Origin: Magnolia sinica
Taxonomy: Eukaryota > Streptophyta > Magnoliopsida > Magnoliales > Magnoliaceae
Length of the DNA stretch: 64,000 bases
Direction of reading: 5' to 3'
Assembly (NCBI RefSeq): GCF_029962835.1
Contig: NC_080577.1
Coordinates: 22,922,501 to 22,986,500, forward strand
Position 1 is the stretch's first letter, and every line of letters starts with the position of its first letter. The notes beneath the pieces are model-generated. The model did no database searches, was not told the DNA's origin, and saw only the letters and a list, made by a program, of their open reading frames with translations. Positions 26,423 through 39,320 of this stretch are shown here, piece by piece. The translations under genes were made by a program, and so were the position numbers.

Positions 26423-28602
26423 ACATGGACGTTGCACTGCATTTTGGTGCATCAGGCAAAGTCTCAAGAATGGTTTGGAAGTACTGTTATGCCATCGCAT
26501 TAATTCGAATAACCGTATCTTCACATAACAGAAGTTGGTGTCACCACGTTTAAACGCCTGGCAATACAAGTATAGCATCTCAGCTGACTGATCTGATATG
26601 AATCTAGATTTTGTCACCAATACTATCATGTTAACAGCTTTAAGGAATGTCTGTATCAGTGTGATGCCACTGCTTGAAATTTAAGCTTCATCTTGTCTGT
26701 GTTTATGTTTGTGCGCATTTGAAATGGTGAAACTATTGTTGCCATTTAAAACGGCCTTGCCTGTTTGGATTGCCAATTACATTAGTGATGTAGTGTAAAA
26801 GCTCCATCATTACGATTTTACCACAATTGTTTAAACACCTGATTCAGCAGTCCAATGCATATATATTAGGAGACAAATAAGGATTTTGTAATAATTACAA
26901 TTTTACAGTGGAAATCTCCTATCCAAACACATTAGTGTATTTTTCTCTATGATTTGACATTGAAGTGTGGAAAGTTATTATAATTATGATTTTACCACTA
27001 TAAACCAAATAAAGGAATTGTCGGTCAAATGCAATGTTTTCGGGAAATGGGTAAAGGAAATTGTAATCATTGCACTTTTAACAGTGCATTATATATGTAA
27101 TTTGCAATCCAAATGGGCCCACTTTGAACGATTTATCCTTTCGCATTTGGTTGCACCAAATATCATGATATTTTGCACCAAATGAGACTGATTAATCATG
27201 AAATTTCATGATTTTGGTGCAACCAAATCACCCTTAACCTTTTCAAATACCAAAAAAGAAATGAATACAATTGTTGGCAATGCACTCCAACCTAATGATC
27301 AAAAGCATTCATGGGTTATACTAGTTATCCCCATGCATTAGATAGTAATGTGACCGAATATTTATTCCATTTTGAACTGTAATGATTGCTGCCATGTTGG
27401 ATTTGCAATCGTTATTTACTGTTGAACTAACTGAATATCTCATTGGGAAAAAATTAAAAATAAAAATAAAATCCAGGCTCTGTTTGGTAGTAGCACAATA
27501 TATTCTGGTAGGAACTTGCATTGTCAATATGCAACTGTTAAACCTTGATTTTATTTGTTATGTAGTGCCGCAGAAGCTCAAATTGCCAAGGAAAACAGAT
27601 TCCAGTATTTTTTCAATTTTAATATTTTACATCTTTATATTCCGAGGACAAACGAAAAAAGAGGGAAAAGGTGTAATGGCTACACCTTGGAAGTTCGTGT
27701 GCCTACCATTTTCTACTTTGTCCACAACTATCACATTAATGGGACTTTTGAGTTGATTTTTTTTTTTCCTCACCATGATCTAGGCAGTCAATGAACTGGA
27801 CCTGGGATAAGCAGAATCAAAATTTTGAATAGGGAAAGTGCTATTCATGGCCCGCAAGTCCAGTGTATGTCATTCAACCTGTCCAGTAGGATTGCTATTG
27901 TGAAAGTCAGGCCGACCTAAGCATTGTGTGGGCCATGATGTGAATCTGGAGGTTTTTGATTTTTCCTACATTGTTCTCTATGGTGTGGCCCATGTAATGA
28001 CTGTACAGGCTTGTTTTTTTAGGCATTCCATCAACGTGATAGGGCTAACGTAATGCACGGGTCAAATGGCATATGCATAACATGGTCGGGCCCACCATAG
28101 AAAGCAATGGTTGGATTAGGTGTCCAAAACCTCCAAATTCAATTGGGAGGGCATATGATGGTTGGATTAGGTGTCCAACTTTCATGGTGGGGCACCCAAA
28201 TGGATTGGTTGGATGCCCATACACACCCTAGTGGGCCATAGGCGCAGCACTTGTAAATTCACAGCACCATTTATACCATTTTGTCTTAAATGTCTTGTTC
28301 CAGAACATAAGATCTAAACTACTCTAATATCACACATCAGGAATGTAAAACAGTCACTCCATGTTCTATGGAATTAAGAACGAACATAGGAAGCAATTTG
28401 GAAAGCTTAAACCAATGGAACTAAAAAGCTTTTATTAATGTTAGTTACATAAGAGTGAGATGCCTCTTTTCCAATAACAAGAAAACCACAGCCACCTTAT
28501 TTAGAAGAGCAACCAAGCGACAAAAGCTTTTGTACTAAAACATCAAGAAAAACAAAAACACCTATAGTTCCGAAAGGAAAAAAGAAGAAGAACAAAACAG
28601 AT

Positions 28603-28641
28603 TCAGCACTTCATTGTGAGAGTGTCTTTCGCAGCATCAGC
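28603..28641 (-). repeat. Second copy of KIN2-like A C-terminal codons after the stop
   Basis: On the - strand, the last 13 codons including the stop of KIN2-like gene A recur immediately downstream with a few differences. The period is 45 nt, so the second copy is in frame with the gene and ends in its own TGA. Confidence 0.85.
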
Positions 28642-28647
28642 ACTGAT

Positions 28648-29852
28648 TCAACGCTTCATTCCGAGAGTGTCTTTCGTAGCATCAGCAGCCCCCTGCGCTG
28701 CTTCCTTCACTTGCTGACCAGCCTATAAAATAGTAAGATAATATTTTTTTTAAAAAAAAAAAAACCCACAAAAGCATATCCATAGGACCTGTTTGGTTGT
28801 TGGGAAGTCATTCCCTGGTTTTTTCGTTTCTCATGAAAGTTGAGGCAAATTTTTTTTTTTTAAAGAAAAGTTGGGAAATGGAATTTCTAGGAAATGTAAA
28901 GCCAATCATAACCAACAACCAAACACCCATCTAGATGACGGTGTATACACTGAATATTCAGTGTATTGCTGCCATCATTGCACTAAGGGCATGTTTGGAC
29001 AGTGGTAAAAATAAAAGAACATGGATGTTTTTTCTTATGGTGAGATATTTCATTATGTTTGGATAACAAAGGAAACATTAGATTTCAAAATGCAATCAAT
29101 TTACCAAACACCATATTTAAATTCTCAGGCATAAAATATAAATTGATTTTTGTGGGAGTTTTATTTCAATCTCCATTTGTTATTGAAACAAGATTCTCAA
29201 AATAGAATCCATGTTAATGAAAAATCTTTGAAAACCATCACTGGGTAATTAATGTCGCTTTCTTTTCTTTTCTTTTTCCACTATCTAAATAAGCTCTAAT
29301 AAAATGGTAAGGTGTCACCCTGCACAAATGAGTCCAATAACCATAACTTTTTAGGAACATATGGTGATGAGTGACGGTCCACTACACACTAGAAGTGTGT
29401 GCCTACATCGGCATTGGAACCCACTCAACACATGGAAATGGTCATCAACGGTAATCAACGGCGTAAAAATGCTGAAACCTTCTTAATAAGGAAAATGTGG
29501 GTTTGTTGGAGGAACCTCTTGGCAAGATTCCTTGCAAGATTCAGCTGCACTGGATGCCTTGTCCACCATCTCATCCTTCTTCACCTGAAATAAAATGAAA
29601 GGAAAGATATCATGACCATGCACACATCATACATCCATCTCCAATATCATGGGCCTTACACCTGATCACACCACCTCCCATCCAACACCCCCAACTATCA
29701 CCATACCATGTCTTGATTACAATCTTCATGCATGATAACAGAACATCCATGCCATGGAAATCATCATCATGCATGCTTCAAGGACCACTCACCTGAGCCT
29801 GGCCTTTGGCTTCACCAGCTTTGTAGCTTAAATCCTGTGACTTATCAGACAT
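28648..29852 (-). CDS. KIN2-like stress-induced LEA protein, gene A
   Basis: Three exons on the - strand (29793-29852, 29516-29584, 28648-28722) give an open 67-residue protein. It starts MSDKSQDLSYKAGEAKGQAQ, continues with DKASSAAESCKESCQE and ends AAQGAADATKDTLGMKR. This is the layout of plant KIN2-type stress proteins (AGEAKGQ head, DKAxxAAxSxKES middle, KDxxGMxx tail): small, hydrophilic, cysteine-poor relatives of LEA proteins, made under ABA, cold or drought. All introns are phase 0. The exon 2 donor is the weak GTTCCT. A Tourist-like MITE of 310 bp lies in the second intron. Two G-boxes and a TATA box precede the ATG. Exons 1 and 2 are identical in gene B; exon 3 differs at two residues. 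Confidence 0.85.
28987..29296. mobile_element. Tourist-like MITE in KIN2-like A intron 2
   Basis: 310 bp with imperfect terminal inverted repeats (GGGCATGTTTGGACAGTGG against GAGCTTATTTAGATAGTGG) and a 3 bp TAA target duplication (28984-28986, 29297-29299), as in PIF/Harbinger MITEs. It is shared with unit B and so predates the duplication. Confidence 0.75.
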
Positions 29853-29930
29853 TTTCTTTTCTTTTCTTTTCTACAAACAAGCAATTGAACTCTTTTTTTG
29901 GATGATGAGAATGGAAAGAGCATGCAAGCC

Positions 29931-30005
29931 TATTTATATGCCCTTTGCCAACCAGAGTCATCAAGGCACACGTGTGAGGACCATTGCATTTTGTTGAGAC
30001 ACGTG
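29931..30005 (-). promoter_or_regulatory. Promoter of KIN2-like A: TATA box and two G-boxes
   Basis: Minus-strand TATA box ATATAAATA (plus 29931-29939) lies about 80 bp before the ATG. CACGTG occurs at 29969-29974 and 30000-30005 in ABRE-like contexts (ACACGTGT, GACACGTGT). Paired ABREs near the TATA box fit ABA-responsive expression. Confidence 0.7.
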
Positions 30006-30111
30006 TAAGAGTGTGACTTGAGCGACCTGATTTTTGCCATTTGAACCGGGATTATTGGATGACTGATTCAAAAAGGTTAGGAAGGGAAACGGATTGCCTA
30101 CTGACGGTGCT

Positions 30112-30540
30112 CTGTGGGCCCCATCATGATGTATGTGTTTTATCCACTCCGTCCATCCATTTTGAATAATTAGATTACGTCTTGAGAATAAAAATGAGGC
30201 AGAAAAATATATCAGGTGGATCACATCACAGGAAAACAGTTATTATTGAACGCCCACCATTAAAAACTTCCTAGGCCGCACTGTAATTTTTATTTACCAT
30301 CTGACCTGTTGACTAGATCACAAAGACATGGATGAAGGGAGAATACAGATATCAACTTCATCCAAAACTTTTGTCGCCCTCAGGAAGTTATAACGGTGAG
30401 TATTCAATCAAAACTCTTTCCTGTGGTGTGGTCCACAAGAGATTTGGATATGTCTCAATTTTGGCATATTGATCTAAAATGATCTGGAAAAATGTATGGA
30501 CGGCATGGATAAAACACATACATCATGGTAGGGCCCACAG
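30112..30540. mobile_element. GGGCCCAC foldback MITE, copy 1
   Basis: Long inverted ends: CTGTGGGCCCCATCATGATG on the left, and CTGTGGGCCCTACCATGATG read inward from the right. Pairing continues for about 50 bp through GTCCAT. It is the same element as 48348-48776 in unit B. Confidence 0.75.
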
Positions 30541-32084
30541 ATCCCGTCCAGTAGCTACTGCACCTGAATAGACAAACCGCGTCCGTCAGGAAGAATCGCG
30601 CCTGATTTATTTTATTGGACTTCAAAAAATATATTTTATTCTCAAGCTCTTATTTCTCGTCTCATCATACATGGTTTGATAATCTCGACCATTGAATTCG
30701 ATCCAAAAATCTACTTGATAAAAGAATATTAACCTTTTGGGTTGTGGCCCATGGATAGGCGATTAAGAAGAAATACATCATTGGTGTACATTCAAATGAA
30801 AAAGGCACGTCTGGTGGTTTTTGGGTCATGGTGCATCTGATGGGCGAGGCAGATCAACGGTCTAGATCACCGAACCACTTGCCCAGTTCTCAGAACTGAC
30901 TACACATGAAATACACGTGAAAGGTCAGCAAAAGAAACGAAAGGAAATGATACAACTACATGCAGAGAGAAAAATAAATGGTTTTGACAGTAGGCTTATC
31001 CCTAATTATTCGAGTGCTTTAGGCCACTCAAGGTTTTAGATTTAGTTCATTTTTACACTGATGTTCTAACGTTGGGGTGGCGCGGCTAATGTATTGAGTG
31101 AATGTTACAAAATCATTATGATAGATTATAGAACTTTTGTCGCATGAGCTATATAATACAGTACGGCTTTGTCTATATATACCCTTTAGAGGAGAAAGTG
31201 GGAACAGGCTACTTGCGTAAAAGTATTGAAATGAAAACAATGACCCATTTTTCTTGTAAATTTGAAAGTTTATGCCCTCTCTCCTAGACTTTGATTAATT
31301 GGAGTAAAATTGGTCAAAACCATTCACATAGTATAGAATGTAAGATGGATGATTGGGTTGTCCAAGTATCTAGATGCAAATATAGGAGGATTATAACTTA
31401 CTACCAGACGTAAAAATCATTCCAAAAGGTTGTTAGGGCATTGTTGTTTCAAAAGGTTTTTGGAGTAATGAGGTTTTGATTGCATGTTATCTCATAAACC
31501 GGTTGCCTTCATCAGTCTTAGGCGGTAAAATTCATTTTTTTGTCATATATCCCCACATAAACTGTTTTAAAATCTTTCTAAAGTTTTAAAATATATATGC
31601 TTAATTTGAACATCAATTTGACCGTTTTTTAAAATAAATTTGAACCTAAGGTTGTAAAGTGTTCTTTTTTGGGATACTCTTATACTCATCTGGGTTACAA
31701 GTGTTATAATTTAGTCACTCGTAGACGGTATGTGTCAGCTATTGTCACTTTTTTTTAAAAAAATTATTTTTTATTTTTAAAATTTAAGTATTCTATATTT
31801 TTCGGGAGGAAGATCATTGTAACTTGTAGAAATTTCCATCACTCTTCCTATAATGCCAGACACAACTTCATTCGCAAAGTGAGTTCCTATGCGACATTCA
31901 GATCCGCAACCCCTATAGGTCTACTCCAGACATTCCAAGAGAGGTTATGAAGTGCATTTCAATGTGTCCTCTATTAATCCTGCCACCCCATTTGAAGATT
32001 ATTCTTTTGGGTTTTCACCACTACTGTCTAATTATAGTGATTAATTTGCCCATTGCTTTCCTTAAGGGTATACGCTCTTGCACC

Positions 32085-32897
32085 CTGTGTTCAAATTATC
32101 TCCAATATTATCGAAATATCTCCGATATTATCTTTATCTCCAACTCAACAATACTGATAACACTGGTAACGATACCGATATCGCTGGAAGTATTAGAAAT
32201 TCCAGGTATTATCATTGTATCGCTAATGCGCCAATATTTTCAACTATGTAAATTCTAAGTGTCACTTGTATTGCCAATGCATCAATATCACCAATATTTT
32301 CGACTACGTAAATTCTAAGTAATGCTTGTATCATAATTATATTGACGATATTTCAATAATATCGCCAACGTATTGATATCATCAAAATTTTGTTTATTAG
32401 AAAAAATTATATTTTAATTTTTTTTTAAATGGGCACATGGTTGTATGTAGTGTTCAATTCATCATTGATAATATTGATAATATCTCGATATCGAGACCAC
32501 AATCTTTCGTTTTATTTCTAATTGTTGATGATTTTTTGATGAAATATCATGTTTTGTTGATATTTTGCAATATCGATGGATGTTTGGATGAAAGGTTGGA
32601 TGGTTAAATAGGTCGGATGGGATGGTTGGACTGATTTCTTACAACAACACATGCTTTTAAGGCTCCATTAAATGGAAACTTATTATGTATGCATTCTTTT
32701 TGCAATTTTTTTTTAAAAAATTTCTAAATATGCAAATACGTACATTTTAACATCTCTTGAAGTTTTGCTGAAAATTCTACTGTTTTTCTCATGTTTTTCC
32801 GCATTTTCGGTTATCAACGATATTATTAGTGTTATCGATATTGTTTCTGTTTCCCTGGCCAACGAAACTTGTAGCGATACCGATACTTCGAACACTG
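32085..32897. mobile_element. Non-autonomous hAT element in copia fossil B
   Basis: 813 bp flanked by a perfect 8 bp duplication CTTGCACC (32077-32084 and 32898-32905). The empty site is at 13430-13437 in unit A. Ends are CTGTGTTCAAATTATC and, inverted, CAGTGTTCGAAGTATC (13 of 16 match). The interior is AT-rich with many CGATAT/TATCG motifs and no transposase. Confidence 0.85.
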
Positions 32898-34483
32898 CTT
32901 GCACCTAACATCCTTTTTCTAATTTTGTTTCCCTTAATGGCCTATCTCATTGTCTTTGGCAATTTGCTTTCTTTATCCTCTGTGTTTGTTTCTCACTCTT
33001 TCTAGGAGGCTCTTAACAGTGATGGGTAGAAGTGAACCGTAGAAGAAGAGATGGTCGGCGAAATCAAATGTGGACTTTAGCTGAGATAGCTATAGGAAAA
33101 CCTGCCGTAGGGTGCAGATGGGTATATACCATCAAGTACAATCCCAATGGCTCAGTGGATTGTTTAAAGGCTTGACTGGTTGTGATGGGATACACTTAGA
33201 CTTTAGGGGTTGACTACTCTTAGACATTTTCTCCTATGGTTAAGCTTTATTTTGTACGTGTGGTGATCTCTATTACTGCAAATTTAGATCGACCTCTGTA
33301 CCAATTTGATGTGAAGAACGCTTTTCTTTACATGGATATGCTTGAAGAGGTGTATATGGAGCAACTGCCCGGCTTTGTTGCTTAGGGGGAGTCAGATAAA
33401 GAAACCAATTTATGGTTTAAAATAATCTACTCATGATTGGTTTGACAAATTTAGTAAGGTAGTGCTTCAATTTGGAATGAAACATAGTTAGGTAGGTCAT
33501 TTGGTTTTTGTTCGATAGAGCTAGACAAGTATCATTGTGTTAGTTGTAGTTGTGGATGATATCACTGTTACTAGCAGTGATAGTACTTGTATTTCTGAGT
33601 TAAAGTTCTTGCAATAATACTTCTGCACAAAAGATTTAGGTGACCTTTGATACTTTCTAGGTATTTAGGTAGCAACGTTGGTGGGAATTAAGTCATCGTG
33701 GTGGAAGTATGTGATGGATTTGCTAGAAGAGATAGGTTTGTTGGGGGCTTAGCTAGTTGGAACTCACATCAATGCTAATTTAAAATTGAGCATAGATGAA
33801 GATGAATTATTTGATGATCTAGGGAGATCGATTATTAGGTAGTTGGCAAATTGATTTATTTAACGATTTCACGACCAGACATCTCTTATCTAGTTAGTGT
33901 AGTTAGTCAGTTTATGCAGACCATGCTTTGCATGCTTAGATATTTAAAGGGAACTCTTGGTCATTGAAATTCTTTATAAGAGAAATGGACATCTTAGAGT
34001 AGAAGGGTTTTCTGATGCATTTTGGGTTGGCTCTCTTTTTCAGAGGAGATCAACCACATGTTATTTTATGTCTGTAAGAGGAAATCTAGTTACATGGAAA
34101 AGAAAGAAGCAAAATGTCATCGCTTGGTCTAGCGCAGAAGCAGAGTATAGGGCTATGACCTATGCAACATGTGAACTTACTTGACCAAAGACATTAATGT
34201 GTGAGCACGGGTTTGTGGTGGATGCTCCTATTAGATTGTGTTGTGCTAATCATGCATCATCTCACACCGCCAACAATCCAGCCTATTACAAAAAGAACCA
34301 AGAAATTGAAGTTAACTGTCACTTCATTAAGGAGAAGGCTGCTAACAAGGAAATATGCACACCGCTTGTAAGTCCCAAGATCAAGTGGCCAACATGTTTA
34401 CGAAGGCTTTAAGTCGGGCTCATTTGGACATATTATTTGTCAAGTCGGGCATTCATGACATTATGCTTCAGCTTGAGGGGGAG

Positions 34484-34782
34484 TGTTGATGCATCATGAG
34501 TCATGACCACACGTGTGGGCCAACCTGGTCACACGTGCGGTCCTTACATGTTTGTGTTTATGTTGGGCCTATGTCATATGTTTGGGCTATAGTCTTTAGG
34601 CCCAGAAGTCATTGTTATTTTATCTTTTAGTCAAATGTGTATAATTGTAATTTTCTTATATTAAGTAATTGCACTAATTATAATAAAAAAGAAGTGGGGA
34701 TTGTGGAGCATTCTAAGCTCTCTCATCTTCTATTCCTTTTACTCTCACTTTTCTTCTTCTTGTTTCTCAATCATTTACTACA
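34484..34782 (+). mobile_element. 3' LTR of copia fossil B
   Basis: 299 bp, differing from the unit A LTR by about seven substitutions and one single-base gap by eye. Confidence 0.85.
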
Positions 34783-36211
34783 GTTTGTAAATTTTAATAG
34801 AGACCAAAAGATGTTCACCGATTGGTATATACATCCAAAAGTTACTCTAGTTGCACTTGTGGGTCCATAGCCCAACCACTTCAGCACATAATCTATTTGG
34901 ATTTTTGGGCCCCAGAGTCCAATCTGATGTCTTTCTGGGCTGAAAAAGACAGTTGTATAATGTGGGGTCCACTTTGGACCTCCTGTGGAACACACCTTTG
35001 ATGTGCTGCCTGGATGCGTCTGCAACTGTCCTAGTCGGAGACGTTCTATGCATTTGATTCTTGCTTCATTTCCCACATTTGTTCATCAGTATAAGAGTAG
35101 AAGATATAAACTGCAACCACAATTCACACATTTCTGATCCATATGAGATGATTGTCATTTTTAAAAGATGGATTCCTGTGCACAGGCAGCATGATGGCTC
35201 AATAAGAAAAAATCTAAAATGCCTTCTCACTTTTTTAGCATTTTTGAGTATCTCCATCTTTCCAACCATGTATTTATTATATTATATGTTCTCCATTACA
35301 CTTTTTTACCCCTTGGGGATCTGATCGTCATCAATCTAACAAACTTGCCAGTTTGGATGGGGATGCATATCACACCATTTTGGTGCCCTTTTTGGCTTTT
35401 ACAGTATCTATCCAAAGTCTATGTTCCCGGTTCTGTGTCTCTGTTTCATGGAGAATGCGGTCCTGTATTTGGATAAGAAGGACCAAACTAAAAAGAACTA
35501 TTCATGCAAGTGAAAATCTACTAGTCACCACTCAATTACTTGACATCAGCTCATTGATGTGCATGTGATAACCATCTATGAATTTGCTTATTTTTTTTTT
35601 ATATTTTATTTTCTGGACATTGGTGATTGAGAATCTCGAGAAAATATACATGTTATTTGCTATAGTTCTCACACATTCTTTGCATATCAATGTTAAATGA
35701 AAGTTATCTGTACTTCCATTATACATTTGTCTTTTAACGTAAACAAGTTGTATCCTCTCTCTACCCCCCTCTCTCTCTATCAGGACTCATCTGGTAACAG
35801 TTTACTGCTTGAAGATGTGCTCTCCGATGCAGAGCTTGATGCTCAATTAGACTCCTGGAGAGAAAAGCTTGTTGTGGTAAGCACCCTGTAGCTTATCTTG
35901 CATTGCATCCTCTGCAATTGGTCTTTTTTCGAAGGTGGTTGTCTTTGAGATGCTTGCTGGCTCCCTCAGGTTGGAAGGGAATCCGCTGAGCTGCACAGAG
36001 AGGTTCATGCATTGCAAAAGCAGTCTATCTTAAGCAGCAGTTGTGCCAGGTCTGTCGCTGAGGCACTAGAACCATTCAAGCAGAACTCCATGCATGCCAT
36101 GCTCAAGGGTATCTCTATTAGCCATTAATTATTCTTTTATTGACACAATATCTGTTTGTCCAAGACCTGCTCATTAGTCTATTGCTGTTAATTATAATTA
36201 CTTGATTAAAA

Positions 36212-39200
36212 TGTAACGCCCTGAAATTCGGGGGTCGAGCATAACTCAGCTCTCGAGTTCCAAAACATCACTTATGCAACATATTTGATGATGGATGTAT
36301 GTTGTCTGTATTAGTGCATAAAACATGGAATAGATTAAGCCAAAGTGCAAATATAATTCAGGGATAAGTGAAGAAAGCAAGCGGAAGACTTAAAGAAATA
36401 TATGTGTATATGTGCGAATCCCTGAAATACATACACATACCAGGTCGTAATGTAAGTGTTGCTATCAAAATTATAAGTATCAAATTACATCATTTAGTTT
36501 CCAAAAGAAATCCCAGCATCCCGCACATCAGAATAAGGCTCACTAGAACCCGTCTGAAAACTGCATAAAAGAGAAAGCAGCCTCATCATCATCCATCTCC
36601 CGATCTACCTCAGAAGTCACATCAACATCTGCAAAATCAGCATCTAAGACAGTCTGGTGGGTGTTTAACACCGCCCCAGAACGTGGGAGTGAGTGATCAA
36701 CTCAGTAGAACAATAAAGCAAATGTTAACATGTTATTAGTTCAATCAAGCAGTAATGATAAGACAACAATTAAACAGGTCCTAAGTACTCTTGTTAATGC
36801 AATGATGTATGTAGAATGATGCGTGCCCTCACGCGTACACCCTCAGCGTCTTCATCTTACGTTACGCATGACATCGTCTCAAAGTGCGCCACGTCTACAA
36901 AGCACATGCAAATGCGGTGCATGAACATGATTACTGAGTTGTTATTAGTCTTTTTCATACAACAGGATTGGGAAGCTAAGGTACCTTCCTCATATCACCA
37001 TCCAAACAGTGATCCATTCTAGGGTCGTCAGTTCTAGACATCTCATACGATCATATGGTTTGAGGTCATTGCAAATGGCTCGTCACCAATCAAAGCACGC
37101 CTATCATACCTTTATTACCACATTAAGGCTCGTCACCTCAATGCGGTATCCAGGCATGCTCGAGGTCATTACAAAGGGCTCGTCACCAATCAATGTAGGT
37201 CGACAGCACGAATATAGTGTCCCATACCACCATAATCGGCTCACGAGTTTGGTTGCTCACTGGTCACTACGGGGAGGCTCGTCACCCCAGCGTAGGCCGA
37301 CAGCTCGACCACGGTGTCCCATACCACCATGTCCGGTTCATGAGTCTTAGCGGATCAAGGTACCATGGTTAATAGGATTTCATCGGTAAGTTGGTACCCT
37401 AGATTCAAGCAGTAGCGTCCATACATGGTGAACATACATCGGATAATCGGGTTACTTGACGAACTCGACTAGCACGAGCGCACGTTGAGTTGAACGACAT
37501 ACAGTGCGCAAACACTCCGCGTGGCCAAACCACTGCCGACAACCCTAATACGACTCGGGTTTGTCTAATCACGTCCTACGTGGCGAAAGCAATCTCAGCC
37601 ACGAACTTAAGGCCGACTACCGATTTCCTGGACTATTCATAGTCCCAAACACATTACACTACAACAGATATACGTATTGAATGTAGAACAGTAATGGAAC
37701 AACGACTTCAACCATGAAGCATATGAGTACTTGAAGAATATCAACTTAACATGAATGTAAGCATAAGTAATGCTTGAACTTAAACAACAAGGAATGTAAC
37801 TAGCATGAAGGAAATCATACACACTAGTGGGAGAGTTGAGAATCGCTTCTCAACGCCCATACTAGGTTGATATATCACACGTTAGATCATTCAGACATTT
37901 CTACAAACACTTAGAATACATAAAGCAACATACATGACGTATGTTGAAATACACACATTTGGACAATTCCTTTTGTCAAGGAGTTGCCGCACATATGATT
38001 AGCATAAGTACACGACAAATACTCATGGCAATCACATGTTCATATTTTATACGCATACGGTACTTTATACATACACATAGAATACACAAATCTCAATATA
38101 ACACATGCATATCAGGAACGCAGAATAAACATAACATTTGGCATGTGAAAATTCATCCATAGCAAGAATAAACCATTCATTGGCATTGAAAGCCTTGAAA
38201 ACCATAACTTATACGATTAAAGTCCGCACCTTAATCCAGAAAAGAAACACCGAACTGATTTCAGACGATTTGTCTTCGTCAACGGCGACAGAATAACCTA
38301 AGGCAAGAATAAAAATGAGCTACAACAACACAAAGACTATTCTAAGCTCTAACACAGATTAGTGTTAGGTTAACTTACCCAAAGTTGAACTCAGAATCGC
38401 CGGAATAACGATTCAAAAGTGAAGGTTCAAGGATGAAGAAGAACAGGAAAGAATCTAAGATGATTCACCAACTTCTCTCTCACTTTCTCTCTCTTTTCCA
38501 CTCTCATTCTTAGCTAGGGTTAGAAAATTCGTATGGAAAAGAGAGCTAGGGTTTTAAGGTTTATAAATAGGCCTAACATTGATGAAAATAACCCCAGGGC
38601 CAAGGTATACTTAGGGTATAACCAAAATCGGCCTCTTACGATCCAACGAAGCACTTCCGGTGGGCCTATTACTACGAAAGGTTGGACTTAAGCTCACTGA
38701 CCATGGATCTAGGTCAAGCTGAGTTTTCGTACCGACCGGATCTTCAGATCAGCCGTGACGGACCACACTCAATTCAACGGTCACAGAATCTCGATCAAGT
38801 CCACAAGCACAAGGACATGCCTGGGCCACCCTCCCTGATCAGAGGGTGAAATTTGGTCAGAATCCAACGGTCAGATTGCTTAAAATCGTCGCGCAAGCGA
38901 CACGACTCAGATTTCATAAAATCTTATTGAATTTCCAACCGTTCTCACACTCTTCACTCCAGACTTAATTAAATCGACCCAGAACATCATCTGGACTTGA
39001 TTTTCGAGGTGATGACCAAGTCCAACATGGTGACCGCAACAGCCTAAGATCATCGCTATCGGACTTTCGACGCGCGGTCCAGGTCCGATCCAGATCTTCC
39101 AAAAATTTTCAAGAACAACTGGATTTAGCGATGGATCCCAGATTTTAGAGTAACATAGCGCTAACCAATCTACAAGTTTTGAGTCATGTAGATACAATTT

Positions 39201-39320
39201 AAAGTGATTGATGCAAATTTCACAAGCAATCGAGTATAGCGCTAATTACCCCAAAAACAACTACTAAAGAAAATAGAGGTAGTACTCGGGTCTTGGCACA
39301 AAAATTCCCGGGTCATTACA
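36212..39320 (-). mobile_element. Solo LTR (gypsy-type) in MIS12-like B intron
   Basis: 3,109 bp beginning TGTAACGCCC and ending GGTCATTACA, flanked by TAAAA (36207-36211, 39321-39325). The empty site in unit A is near 21806. The length, TG..CA ends, 5 bp duplication and lack of coding sequence suggest a solo LTR of a long-LTR gypsy family (Tekay/Del-like ends). A TATA-like TATTTATAAAC near 38563 and a leader-like stretch favour minus orientation. Younger than the duplication. Confidence 0.7.

Larger units (their letters stand above)
12769..31408. repeat. Tandem duplication, unit A
   Basis: Unit A aligns in direct orientation along its whole length with 31409-49467. It starts inside the copia integrase/RT region (GTAAAAATCAT, 12770) and ends just after the sequence downstream of KIN2-like gene A (ATTATAACTTACTAC, about 31390-31404), where it joins directly to the copia start of unit B. 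Apart from a few large insertions the two units differ only slightly: by eye about 7 substitutions plus one indel in the 300 bp copia LTR, and 10 differences in 429 bp of MIS12 exons. Confidence 0.92.
31409..34782 (+). mobile_element. Ty1/copia fossil B (3' part only)
   Basis: The duplicate of copia fossil A from the integrase/RT region onward, directly fused to host DNA at the duplication junction. It includes RT pieces, an RNase H piece (33957-34184, with NVIAWSSAEAEYRAMTYATC) and the 3' LTR at 34484-34782. It lacks the nested gypsy element but contains an 813 bp hAT element. It is broken in many places. Confidence 0.85.

Noticed and set aside
26757-27240. Foldback-like TTTGGATTGC...GCAATCCAAA and TTGGTGCAACCAAA stretches
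   Set aside because: Short inverted pairs exist, but element ends and duplications could not be defined.
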